Source of the DNA: Thereva unica
Taxonomy: Eukaryota; Arthropoda; Insecta; Diptera; Therevidae
Length of the DNA: 64,000 nucleotides
Reading direction: 5' to 3'
Assembly (NCBI GenBank): GCA_949987705.1
Contig: OX465283.1
Location: 135,558,101 to 135,622,100, forward strand
The notes beneath the pieces are model-generated. The model was not told where the DNA came from. It worked only from the letters and a program-made list of their open reading frames with translations, and did no database searches. Below, piece after piece: positions 1-10,762 of this stretch. How positions within the stretch are numbered: position 1 is the stretch's first letter; the number at the start of each line of letters is the position of its first letter. Made by a program: the position numbers and the translations under genes.

Positions 1-1465
1 TAACTACCGCCCAATAGCAATCACTTCTATCCTCTCCAAAATCATGGAGACATTAATAAACAGAAGGCTTATCTTGAACGCAACCAAATATTGGATGACA
101 AGCAGTACGGCTTTAGATCGAAAAGATCTACTGGCGACCTCCTTGTATGCCTAACTGAACACCTCTACCAAAACATTCATCGCTTTGGTGAATCCGGCCT
201 GGTAGCTCTCGATATCTCCAAGGCCTTTGATAGAGTATGGCACCCCGCTCTATTGAGTAAACTCCATGCTATTGGCATCGACTTTCTTCTAAAGAATTGG
301 ATTGAGAGTTTCCTTTCCGACCGCTCAATCAAGGTAGTATTGGACGGCGTTGAATCTAATCCCCACTCCATCTCTGCAGGCGTTCCGCAGGGCTCTATTC
401 TATCACCAGCTCTCTTCCTAGTTTTTATAAATGACCTGCTCTCAATTCCATCCAACTCACTTCACAGCTTCGCTGATGACAGTACTTTGCGTTACTCGTA
501 TGGCTTTGATAAAGCAAGACAAGCACGGGCCAGACCTTGTCTGCTTGATCGTGAACTTATGTCCACTTCAATCAACAGGGACATAAGATTGATTCTTGAT
601 TGGGGCCTCATGAATCAAGTTGAATTCAACGCACAGAAAACAAAATACTGTCTCTTCTCTATGAAAACGCGCTCCCCAATCCCTCCCATTAAAGTGGACA
701 GTCTAGAACTGATGGCTGAACCATCCCTCAATATCCTGGGCATAACTTTAACTGAAGATCTGCGATGGAGTAATCACATTATTCCAAATCGCTAAACAAG
801 CATCACAATGCTTGGGATTCCTTAAAAGATGCAAATTCCTCCTTCCGCCGTCGGCCAGGGCTATAATATACAAATCCTACATTCGGCCCCGCCTCGAATT
901 CAACTCATATCTCTGGGCAGGGGCACCGAGTACCACCTTAGCGTGGCTGGACAAGGTGCAGAACCGCGCTCTCCAACTCATTGGCGACGACGTCATTTGC
1001 TCCAAAATTGATTCACTAAGTAACCGCAGGAATGTAGCAGCTCTGGTAAAATTCTACCGCATCTACCATAACGACTGTTCCACCGAAATATATAATCTCC
1101 TGCCTTCACGGCGATGTTTTTCCCGCAACACAAGACTTGCCCATTCGGCTCATCCTCACTATCTACAGCCCTTGTTTTCGCGCACACACCAGTTTAGTAA
1201 TTCGTTCTTTTCGAGAACAACTCGACTGTGGAACAACCTTCCACAGTCAGTTTTCCCAAACTCATATAACACCCAAGAGTTTAAACGCAAGGTTCATCTC
1301 CACCTCCTCATGTACCCCCCAGACTCCCTTTAATCTGTTTCATTCTTTCTCTATCCTTCGAGCTAAGCTTACTACCAGACACCTGACGTTGACGTGTAAG
1401 ACATGACGGACTGGTAGTACAAAGGATGACACCTGAGCTTAGACTTTCACATAAAAAAAAAAAAA
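1..1465 (+). mobile_element. Family A non-LTR retrotransposon, 5' cut by window edge
   Basis: This is the best-preserved family A LINE. Reverse transcriptase motifs appear in order: a fingers motif near base 100 (QYGFRSKRST), palm motif A at 200-240 (LDISKAFDRVW), 'AGVPQGSILSP' near 380 and the catalytic 'FADDSTL' near 470. From 812 to 1333 follows a C-terminal domain (YKSYIRP...LWNNLPQSVFP) typical of I/Jockey/CR1-group elements without RNase H. The frame shifts near base 70 and near base 783, so the copy is dead. The 3' UTR ends in a conserved block, TTTCACATAAAA, and a poly(A) run at about 1453-1465. The same 3' end recurs at 6.9, 34.7, 35.5, 54.0 and 55.5 kb. Clade is uncertain. Confidence 0.85.
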
Positions 1466-2469
1466 TCAACCTTACTCTAAAATACGGAGCCACACCACTC
1501 TCTCTTTTGGACGCACTGCGGCTTCTGCACATTCTTGAGCGGTGTACCCGCGAGGATCCTCCACAGTCAGGGGCCGTATTTAGTTTCTAGAATCGTTGGA
1601 TCTTCCTCCAGTTTTATATTTGGCATTACGACCGAATCGACAGATAAGTGGGGGCCATACAAACCCATCAAATCGTGTGGTATTGCTCCAAGTGTAGTAA
1701 ACCACTTTATATTTAATTAAAGGAGAATATGTTAAAAGTTTTTCCATTCAGAAATTAACCCTTTTAATAATTATCGACGCGTAAACAGACCATAAGGTTG
1801 TCTATGTTGTATTGGCAAATGCTCAATCACAAGTGAAGAGAACTACTTTTGGCAGTTTTCAGCCAGCTTGGATGTTACATGCGCCGAACTTAATTTTTTC
1901 GCTTGGCAAGCTAATAAGAGGATTACCCTAGCTCCCGGAATTGGCTATGTCTGTATTGCCTGGCAGGCTTGACAGATTTCCAGAAGTTCTGCCTGGAAAA
2001 AACTGCAGGCGATAGACTTTTTGACGATTAAGATAAAGGGAAAAACTTTCTATTCCCTACTCTCATTTGGATCCGCCTGTGTACAGGTGAAAGTCATAGT
2101 GTTGATCGGGTTGGAAATTTTCCCATTCCTGTAGGTATCAGGATATTGCGGTCAAGAGTGAGCCATCATACGGCGGAGTCATATGTCAGCGACTCCAGAC
2201 CCAATATCTTGCTGAATGTTTACCGGCATATAAAACTAAAGTGGTCTTCCTTGTCCTTTTTTCGATATTGAGCATTTGGTTCAGCGTTGGGTTCATAGTA
2301 AGACCATTCACCAGTGGTAGCTTCCTTACTGGTGGCGTTACCATATTGGTAAGCTGGTCAGTGGTTAGTTATTACCGAGTGGTAGAAGTGGTTTCATTCA
2401 TCCAGTCAATGGCGCTACAGCCCAAATCGAGCTTGGCCTACTCTAGGGCAGATCACTAAATTTGACGGT
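1466..2469. other. Intergenic sequence, nothing recognised
   Basis: No coding exon, RNA gene or clear repeat could be recognised here. The short open frames at 1535-1720 and 2241-2459 have no familiar motif and look like chance. Confidence 0.4.
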
Positions 2470-2824
2470 CCGTTTCAGCATGTCTCCAGTTCCGGATGTT
2501 AAGCATTGCCTCTGCCTCAGCCGTCACAGAGTTTATCTCCCTACTGGTCTATTTCCCGAAATTTCTGCTACCAAAAGCCGTTTTGCGATACGATTGTCCG
2601 CCATCCCAATTACGTGGCCGGCTAATCTTAGTCTGTAGATTTTTATAACGTCGAGAGTTCTGGATCGTCAAAAATTTCATACAACTCACTGTTGTGTCTC
2701 CTTCGCATATTCCATCCTATCTCTTTGGGGCTACTAGGCACCTGAGAACTTTTCTCTCAAACCTTTTGAATCGTTCCTCTATGTCAGGGTCATAGTGCAA
2801 GTCTCGCTACCATAGCACAGTACT
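2470..2824 (-). mobile_element. RTE-like LINE 3' fragment
   Basis: On the minus strand, shifting frames give 'YGSETCTM', 'ERFKRFERKVLR', 'RLRLAGHVIGMADNRIAKR' and 'EISGNRPVGR'. This is the usual C-terminal tail of RTE-like LINEs, which follows the reverse transcriptase. It is heavily decayed. The upstream part is interrupted at 2825 by an inverted-repeat element. Confidence 0.65.
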
Positions 2825-3172
2825 GGGCCTGTACTCCCGAAGATGAAACGAAACGAAAACGAAACCGTTTTGTCAAAATGCTACCTTGGAAGACGATATC
2901 GTCTCGTTTTCGTCTATACAAACGATGGCATATTTGTAATCGTCTTCGTTTAGCCGTTAGTGCTTGTTGTGTGTGGTCGGTTTTGGGGTTAAATTGTATG
3001 TTGGGATTGCTAATTATTTTGATAGTTTTATTTTTTTTTTGCATAATAGGTCAAAATTTACAAACGCAAGGCAATACGAGATTATCGTCTTCAGGAGTAG
3101 GAAATATATTTTCGTCTCGTCACGCTATTTCGTTTCGTTTCCTCATCGTCTCGTCTTCGGGAGTACAGGCCC
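2825..3172. mobile_element. 348-bp terminal-inverted-repeat element (MITE)
   Basis: The left end reads GGGCCTGTACTCCCGAAGA and the right end is its reverse complement, ending at 3172. Similarity continues inward as an imperfect repeat rich in AAACGA/TCGTTT. No transposase is encoded. The element splits a LINE tail. No clean target duplication could be identified. The GGGCC ends resemble PIF/Harbinger-type termini, but that assignment is weak. Confidence 0.65.
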
Positions 3173-4092
3173 TGATTGTATTAATACTAACTCTAAAAAA
3201 ACTTTCGATCACTGGCATAATCTCAGAAACGTAAATTTTTTCCAATCTACTACTTCAACTATTAAAAGAAAATGGTTCCGCTGGTGAAACTGTGGTTACC
3301 TTGGCTGTGTTCCGAAATATAACCCCGCATACCGGCCAGCTTATGGCGTCTTAAATCGCACGTAATTGGTATTGAAAATATACAGAATCGGGTGCAATTT
3401 AAAACGTCATTAGCACTGGGTTCTACACAGCCCTTATCGGTGAATATTCGAACATGGTGAGTGTTGACTGGTAAAGGGGCTTCTTCACACGGTGCATATT
3501 TATGGCAAGTAAATCCGGTTTTATAGATGAGAAGAGAAGGAAGCGGAAGAACTTACGAATCATTTTTTAAGCAAAACCAAACGCGTGAAAACTAACCCAC
3601 ATAAAAAAAGTTACATTTAGCTCTTGCTTTCTTTAGCTCTGTTTTTCTCTACAAGTAAATTGCATCTACAATACATTTAAACGTTCCTATAGCATTCAAA
3701 TTTACTGCACATAAATACGGCTCGTGGGCGTTCGGAGGAATTGAGTAAAATCGGTTTTACTCAACATACTTACATATGGCATCGTGTGCGGAGGCTCAGT
3801 GATCAATTTTCGAACATGTTAGATTAACTTCCTGGTTCGACCAGTAGCTACCATGGTGAATTATCGCTAGTGCTCTTAGCTGACTGGCAAATATCCGGGT
3901 ACTCGGGTTTTTAAATAATCGGCGGTGTTCCATAATTTGATTTCTATCGAATATACACTCGAAATCGAAATGTGATCTTCCTCATTTCGATCAATTCCAT
4001 ATATATGTAACATTTATTTAATTCGAGTGAAATTGAATTTCGATTTCATTCTACTCGATTTGTCGGACACGTCTGAATATTTTTGCAAGATG
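3173..4092. other. Intergenic sequence, nothing recognised
   Basis: AT-rich sequence with short imperfect palindromes built on TTCGATTTCGA-like words near 3940-4065. No gene could be supported. Confidence 0.35.
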
Positions 4093-4370
4093 TAACCTTA
4101 TGCCTCCACGGCAATATTTCTTCCGCAATACAAGGCTTGTCCGCTCGGTTCACTCTTACAGTTTACAGCCCTTATCTTCGCGCATTCTGCGGCTTAGAAA
4201 TTCAATAATAACAAGAACATCTCGACTGTGGGACCACCTACCACAGTCAGCATTCGCGAACTCATTCAACACCCAAGAGTTTAAACGCAAGGTTCACCGC
4301 CATCTGCTCCAGCATCCACCCGACTCCCCCAAATCTATCCTATCTTTCTCTCTATCCTTCGAGCTAAATA
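4093..4370 (+). mobile_element. Family A LINE fragment
   Basis: This is a 5'-truncated piece covering only the C-terminal domain: 'PPRQYFFRNTRL' through 'SRLWDHLPQSAFANSFNTQ' to the family stop after 'HPPDSP'. The 3' UTR is lost after about 4370, so no poly(A) tail remains. Confidence 0.8.
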
Positions 4371-4706
4371 AAAAACGCCATGCGAATTGGAGTGACAAAT
4401 ATATTTTCTCATGTGTTATCCCGCTTTCGGTTTCCGAAAGTAGCTGTTGTATTTCAAAATGACATTTTGTATGCTTCAGAAAGAATACATTTTTTCATTT
4501 CTAAGAAATAGATGCCGATGTGAAAAGCATAGAATCGAAACAGAAAGAGAGGGCCCCGAAAATAGATTGAAACCCAAAAAATCCAACCCAAACGTCAAGC
4601 CGGCAGGGTCTAACCACTCTAAAATAAAGTTAATGGACTTACCTTAGCACAGATTTAATTATTTGTTTAGTAATAGATTTTTTGGAATTTTAATCTCTTT
4701 AAAGGG
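4371..4706. other. Short unassigned stretch
   Basis: An open frame at 4447-4647 is rich in charged residues but has no recognised motif and no splice context. Nothing else was seen. Confidence 0.3.
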
Positions 4707-5110
4707 GTTCCAAAGGAGGTCCACGAACTGGCAGAGTTTTGTCGCCGGATAACACGACAATTCGTCATCGGTTGTGATCCAAATGCTCACCACTCTATTT
4801 TTGGGAATACCTATGTAAACGAGAAAGGTGAGCGTCTCCTAAAATTTATTGTTATGAATAACATAGATTTTAAAATAGAGGATACAAACCCACCTTTGTA
4901 ACTAGCAGGATACTCTCTGACAGCAATTAAAACTGGTGTGTTCTGGATGAGGGCTTACTATCACACCATTTGTACATCAGATTCAACGTTTTCGGCCTCT
5001 CACATATACGCGCTTCTTCCTGGTTCCTTAAAAACCAACTGGTCTAACTTTCAGGGACTTGTGTCCTCGAAATCAGATCTGCCTCTATTAGCTCAGTATG
5101 TACCCGAGTA
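4707..5110 (+). mobile_element. Family B (R1/I-like) LINE endonuclease fragment
   Basis: The translation contains 'HELAEFCRRITRQFVIGCDP' followed by 'NAHHSIFGNTYVNEKGERLL', the apurinic-type endonuclease core of R1-like LINEs (GCDxNAHHxxWG). It continues into degraded 'SDSTFSASHIYALL', equivalent to the family's SDHRYI block. Stops and frame changes are frequent. The rest of this copy appears at 5490-5915 after about 380 bases that could not be assigned. Confidence 0.65.
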
Positions 5111-5489
5111 AAAATAAAAATTGGCCTTAAAACGGGCGAACACCGGCCGTAATTGAAACATAATCCTCGATCATTCGCCGTGCATCAGAAGGTTGTTTGC
5201 AGGGCTGTACGGCCGTACACCACACCCACAGCACCGACACCGATTCCCCAGTTGTATGTATATATGTAACGATATATGTAAATCTATTTAATATCATCTA
5301 TATAGAGATATTTTCACACACCCTAATGTTCTCCTATAATAGTGCTGATTTATTATTAGAGAACTCAATTGCTCACAAAAACCGTACCTCATTCTCTATA
5401 TGTTCAAGCGGATACCCGTCAAACCTATGCGTGAATACATATTGACACAAAAAAATAATTTTGGGGGAAAGTATGACTTTCCGCGTAAA

Positions 5490-5915
5490 GTACCTTGGTG
5501 AAACAACACACTGGCTGTAATGCGGAGGAAAGTTAGGAGATTGTTCAATAGGACACAACATGCTGATTAAACGGAAGAATGTAGGTTCACCCTAACAGGT
5601 TACAATAAAGAGTTGACACGTTCCAAAAGGACTGCCTGGAGGCAGCATTTTAAGAGCCTGCAGAATCTACTAAAGGCAACTAGAATCCAAAGCTCCTCTC
5701 CAAAGACTCCTTCAACGCAGTGGGCCTTCTTAAAAACACCTCTAACCTCTCCACCTCTCTGAACCTTGAGGTGTCTGCTGCGAGCACTATTCAGGGCCAA
5801 TCCTACAGACAAAGAACCGTTCCATACCGTTATTCCCGAAGCCTTTCTGGGAACACCTTTGACCTGGACAAAGTTAAATGATCATTTACCTCTTTTCAAC
5901 CCAGAGGAGATAAAT
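5490..5915 (+). mobile_element. Family B LINE linker between endonuclease and RT
   Basis: Shifting frames give 'RRKVRRLFNRTQ', 'TGYNKELTRSKR' and 'AWRQHFKSLQ'. They match the linker seen in the other family B copy at 19.6 kb (REVRKLFNRAKF, NYNKDLRRSKR). The copy is dead and is interrupted at 5916 by an inverted-repeat element. Confidence 0.6.
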
Positions 5916-6218
5916 GCCTCGATTCCCAGATCCGGCGGATGGGAAGTGAGTGCGGATTTGACACTTTGCGATTCTCAAATCCACAGTCGCGGATTTGTTT
6001 AATCAAAAAATCTGGAGTGAAGCCTCACGCGATTATAAAATACGCAATGTCAGATTATCTTAGGTGCATTTGTGGTTTCAAATCCGCAGAAAATTTGTTG
6101 CGGATCACACTTTTAAAGCGCGGAAAATGTCAAAGAGAGATTCGTGGTTGCGGATTTGAGAATCGCAAAGTCTCAAATCCGCACTCACTTCCGCACTGTC
6201 GGATCTGGGAATCGAGGC
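5916..6218. mobile_element. 303-bp element with long inverted repeats
   Basis: The left end GCCTCGATTCCCAGATCCG is matched perfectly by the reverse complement of the right end. Each arm runs about 75 bp (5916-5990 and 6136-6218) with a few mismatches and shared blocks such as GTGAGTGCGGATTTGA. The loop is about 145 bp. It encodes nothing recognisable and lies within the remains of a family B LINE. Confidence 0.75.
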
Positions 6219-6557
6219 CATTATTTTCACTCTGCACTCGTCCAGAAGTTCCTCGATCTGATTCTCGACAATCTTGTCTGTCTCTTTAGAGTCAGCTCCA
6301 ACTGGGGAACGTTTATTAGAGAGCTTATGAGCCCCGCTCAAGTCCGGACACTAAAGACCTTCTTGCTGTCGTTCGGAGGGCAGACGGTCTTTTCCTTTCC
6401 TGGAGTAGGTGGACAATGTGCCTAACTTGGTCGCGGTGTTCACCATATGGGTTGCCCCAAAACTCATATAAAAATAATAAAAGGGGCCCCTAATCATATT
6501 TTAGCAAGATGATGTGGCGGGCTGAATATCATAGCGATAGTTCTAACGAGATAAAGG
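6219..6557. other. Unassigned sequence after the inverted repeat
   Basis: This may be more of the interrupted LINE. An open minus-strand frame reads 'SKETDKIVENQIEELLDECR', which is charged and helical-looking but not recognised. No gene is called. Confidence 0.3.
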
Positions 6558-6910
6558 TTCTCCTGCCTCCACAGCAATCTTGCAACAAAAGACTTGTCCA
6601 CTCGGCTCATTACCTCTGCCTACAGCTTCCATTTCCCGCACAATACAAACTAGAAATTCATTCATAAATAAAACAACTCGATCGTGGAACAATCTTTCGC
6701 AGTCAGTATGTCCGAACTCAAACACCATTCAAGAGTCCAAACGCAGGGTTCATCGCTATATTCTTAACATCCTCATAACTCCAAACCTTTTCTATCCCCA
6801 CTAAGCTTACCACTAGACATTTCAGAATGACGTGATCAACGACATGACGGACTGGTGTACAAAAGGGTGATTCCTGAGGTTAGATCTGCTACATAAAAAA
6901 ATAAATAAAT
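6558..6910 (+). mobile_element. Family A LINE 3' fragment with tail
   Basis: This is a 5'-truncated copy. It covers the end of the C-terminal domain ('TRSWNNLSQSVCPNSNTIQ') and the 3' UTR block, finishing with CTACATAAAAAAATAAATAA. The tail at about 6893-6910 is interrupted poly(A). Confidence 0.8.
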
Positions 6911-8089
6911 TATATGGTTTTCAAGTTAAGTAAAAAATTACCTTTCAAGGGTCCTGCAATTTCGTTTTGTTTCTTTACAACAAAAGCAGATTACTGTCAC
7001 ATAACAAAGCCTATGCATGTTGATAATTCCTTTACAACTCACCGAATGCAAATTAAGAGCAACCATCTCTAGATGATCTTCTTAGAAGGAATACTAAGAT
7101 AACGAAATGGCGCACGGCGATTATCCTTAGCTTCTAAAAATATTTGTCCTTTGTTTGCAAACTACTGAGAGGTAATCGGGTCTTAGGTTTTAAGCGTAAT
7201 CCGATTTAAGCATTTGGTTTTTGAGGTTGCAAGCAAACTACGAAAGATAATATTCCGGAACCGTTTTTGTTATCATCAAAGGTTTGTTAAAGAAATTAGA
7301 ATGCCCTGGATACAATGTTTTAAAATACGCATTATTTTTTAATTATGCAAACAAAAAACAACTTGATGTCTTTGAGTTAGCAAGTATTAAATTTCATTTG
7401 ATATTGATATTGTTTTCGGTAGATTCTTTTGTTATTTCCGATCCCTTCTCAGCGGGAGGGTATTTATGTTGAAATTGGTTTAGTTCCTGTAACATATGAA
7501 ACTAACGCGGAAGTTCTTTTATTAAGACTTGAATTGCAAACAATTTGTTGTTCTTTCAATATTTAGCTTTGGTAATGCATGTTTCTCTAATAATTTGCAG
7601 ATTCAAATCACGTGCCCGTTTATGCTGTGAGAATACTTCTTTTTCGTTTACTTTTAGACTAGGATCAGTTGCACTTGCACTTTATATTTTTGTGGAACTG
7701 TTGAGAAGGTCTTTCGTTTGATCATTTTTATTTTTTTGTTATGGCTTTCATATTAATTTAGAAAATTTAATGGGCGCGTTTCATTTAAGTTATAAAATTG
7801 AAACTACAAATTTGAACTTAAAAAATTACAAGAACATTAATTCATATTATTTCTAGTTTAACGGAAACAGTGGCGGATTTCTAAGGCGCAATAGGACTCA
7901 AAGTAAATATTACATTCTACGCTAAAAACGCTCACTCGCTCATCGCTATACGGGAGTCCCGCTCGCGCTCAGGTTTTTTCGTGAACGCTATCACGCCACG
8001 CACGCCGCGCCGGCAAATATCTACGAGCATTAGTTCACGAGATATTAATTTTATTAGCTCAACGCTGGTTTTTGGTGGTACTTGTCTTC
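6911..8089. other. Intergenic AT-rich sequence
   Basis: Short open frames only, with no recognised motif. No gene or repeat boundary could be placed. Confidence 0.35.
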
Positions 8090-8760
8090 TTTTAAATGGC
8101 GGGGAGAGTCAGTTCGACAAAAAGAAAGGTTATGACTGGAAAAAATCCTATCATCGAATATAAACTCATGAGAATTCGCCTACTCACAAATTATCTGTCC
8201 TGCATATGAACGATAGCAGCAACGCCCTAGGCCGGATTCACTACGCCTTAACATTTAGATGAAGAAATAAATTACATTCTGAAAAGAGTAGTTGCATGTG
8301 CGAAAGGCTTGCATCATGTGGTTTGCCGGTCAAAGGGCACGACAAGAAAATACGTTCATTGCACAATTGAAATTATTTGATGTCCTTACAGCTTATCGCT
8401 GAGTTCGATCCATTCTTAGCCAAACACAGAATTCATTCGGCTTTTGGGAGAGAAGGTTTTGAAGGCAATTGTAATGGAAATATTAAGAGCAACATTTATT
8501 TTTCTCTGAACATTGACTCGTCGCAGGATAAATCTCACCTGAACCAGCTCACTCATGTAATCATATATGTCCTGCCTAATGGATCACCTGTAGAACGTTT
8601 CCTCAAGTTTATTCAAAACACAGGCCATAAATCACAACAAATGACAAATGGTGTTATTTCAACTTCAACTGTATTTGGAATTGGCATTTCAAACTTCCGA
8701 AGGCAATCTTATGTATAACAACGCAGATAACATGTGAAGTACAAGTTAAAATAAAGGAAA
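8090..8760 (+). mobile_element. hAT-type transposase remnant (ZMYM1/DUF4371-like)
   Basis: Motifs in order are 'YDWKKSYHRI*THENSPTHK', 'LKRVVACAKGL', a frame change, 'CGLPVKGHDKKIRSLHN', then an open stretch from 8377 with 'LQLIAEFDPFL', 'ISSNIYFSLNIDS'-like sequence, 'LTHVIIYVLPNGSPVERFL' and 'FIQNTGHK'. The order and wording match the TTF/DUF4371 part of hAT-superfamily transposases related to ZMYM1. Frame shifts and stops show that it is a relic. The terminal repeats were not found. Confidence 0.7.
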
Positions 8761-8887
8761 CTCACCCTTTGCCGATATGTCCCTGCTAATTAACTACATT
8801 AAAAACTAACTTGATATCTTAATCGTAGCATAACCGGTGTTATTAACCCAAAATCACCAATAGTTAAAATTATAACATAAACAATAA

Positions 8888-9016
8888 GGGCCCATTTACA
8901 TACCAAACGCAAAGTGGAAACTTTCGTGTAACAGAAAGAAGAGCATACGAATTTATGTGTGATAAAAGAGCTCCAGAGCTGCGTTTCCACTTTAGGTTTG
9001 GGATGTATAATGGCCA
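8888..9016. mobile_element. 129-bp MITE flanked by TAA
   Basis: The left end GGGCCCATTTACATACCAAA is matched imperfectly by the inverted right end (TGGCCATTATACATCCCAAA). The arms continue through AAAGTGGAAAC on both sides. TAA occurs at 8885-8887 and again at 9017-9019. A 3-bp TAA duplication with GGGCC-like ends is the pattern of PIF/Harbinger MITEs. No coding capacity. Confidence 0.7.
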
Positions 9017-9194
9017 TAAAGTTAATTCACAGCTAAAACCGGAGCTAGTCACTAAATAAAATATACAACTAATCGATGTTTTGGTTTTTTTTATGGCTAA
9101 TGCACTTTTATTAAGTATTCTCCAACAAACAGTATAGACTACGTACAGTGCCGGCGTAAATAAACACAAAGTCATATTGCCATAGGAAATGTTC

Positions 9195-10400
9195 CCGCAG
9201 TTGTGAGAGTATCGTCTTTTATAGCATCGTCAGATCCAGAGAACTTTTACTACAGCCTGATAATTCAATATATGCCTTATCAATCAGAAACTGAATTTCT
9301 TCAAGGGTTTGATAATGCAAGAGATGCTTTATTAGCTAGGGAAACTCAATGGAAAGCAATGGTCCAACATCTGCAGAACAGCGTTCGAGCTCGGGACAGC
9401 GTTCAATCAAGTACACGCATTTGAGATCTTTGAACAATCTTAAATAACAAATTCTAAATACGAAGAACTGGAATTACAAGAACTACCTATAAATGCCGAG
9501 CACTTTCAAGCGACAAGACAGGCTATGAATATACGCATTAGAGATATCTGTTTAGCTCTATTAAAGAGTGCATAAACAATTGTGGAGGTGGTCGGTAGAG
9601 TATGTTACCTGTACAGAAAGATGGAGCCATTGTAAACATGCCGCTTTTGGCTGGCAACTATTTCAGAGAAATACGTTTTGTTATTGTTGATAAAATATTG
9701 AATTTATTTTGGTAGACCAAATCTCTATGGTTCCTTATGAAATGCTCTGCATGATCAGTGACCGCCTGCAACAGCTAAACAACTTGAATGAATTATTTGG
9801 AGGCATTAACGCTTTGCTTGCTTGCTTTGATGATTTGATGTAATTGCCATCAAGAAGACGAAAGCAAGTTTTCCAACGGCCGAAACATATCAGGCCAGTT
9901 ACCCATTTACGGCGGCTTTTTGCACCAGTCGAACTAAAACAGCACATGCGAAAACAAGGAGACACGACAATCGACGATATGTTAAACGCCTTGAGAATTG
10001 GAGAAATGTAGACTGAACATATTGCAATTTTTTTGGAGAATGTCTCAACAAAAGCAACCAATGGGTTTGAGAAAACGTTAAGAATTTATCCAACAATGAG
10101 GAGGCTCTCAATCTATACCATAAAGGCACAAGACCAACTTTTACGCTACACACAATCTCGGCAACACTAGTGTGGATTCTGTCATACTTGAGGATATTAA
10201 TAAGACTGCAGGACTTTCAAAGGTGCTGCAAATTTTCGAGGGAGCTAAAGTATTGTTGAGATCGAGTATTGACGTAGACAGGTAAAAGGCAATAGAGGTT
10301 TTGTCACTGCGATCATCTGGCCACCCTGACCAACTGACCATTCTTTTGAGACGAACATTCCATTAGTTCATGTATATTTCGATGAAGCTGATACAGTTTT
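9195..10400 (+). mobile_element. Helitron-type PIF1-like helicase remnant
   Basis: The fragment opens with 'SDPENFYYSLIIQYMPYQSE' and 'GFDNARDALLARETQWKAM', then 'FQATRQAMNIRIRDI'. After a gap of frame changes come 'QISMVPYEMLCMISDRL', 'NELFGGINALL', 'KHIRPVTHLWRLFAPVEL', 'TLRIYPT' and 'FEGAKVLLRSSIDV'. These correspond to the SF1 helicase half of Helitron RepHel proteins and related PIF1 helicases: Walker B 'DEISM' region, then motif III/IV blocks. The Walker A segment was not found. Numerous stops make it a pseudogene. No Rep domain is visible upstream in the window. Confidence 0.7.
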
Positions 10401-10736
10401 ACAGCCAAATGCGCCCATGTTAACGATCCTGAGCATCGATCTTCCGCATATAAAATGCAATGTTACAATGCAGACCATGCTTTAAAAAAACATCCTTTAA
10501 CATGGATTAGTCGTTATAAGGAGGAAACTATGAAAAAAACGTGCCTTGCATTCTGCCTCAAAAGTGACGTGAAAAACAATGCATTCTGTAGTGTTCATAC
10601 ACTCTCAGATTCAAATCTCAAAAACTATTGGTCTTGGATAGAATTTGTATTCATATAATGTTTATTGTTTATTATTATTAATTTTTTTATAAACTTAAAT
10701 GTAAAAAATTACATGGTTCTTTGCTCTCAAATTTCG

Positions 10737-10756
10737 GGTGGGTACTGCTACCCACC
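10737..10756 (+). other. Perfect 8-bp hairpin, possible Helitron 3' hairpin
   Basis: The bases GGTGGGTA and TACCCACC pair across a CTGC loop. It lies 340 bp past the helicase remnant on the same strand. Helitrons end in such a hairpin followed within about 12 bases by CTRR. Here the following bases are ATACTCAC, so the expected CTRR end is not evident. Confidence 0.35.
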
Positions 10757-10762
10757 ATACTC

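Noticed and set aside
8377..8718. A novel 113-residue host protein
   Set aside because: Its motifs (LIAEFDPFL, YVLPNGSPVERFL, NTGHK) and the matching sequence upstream in another frame show it is a hAT transposase relic.
10737..10756. A transcription terminator hairpin
   Set aside because: Intrinsic hairpin terminators are bacterial; in this eukaryotic setting a transposon end or chance palindrome is more likely.
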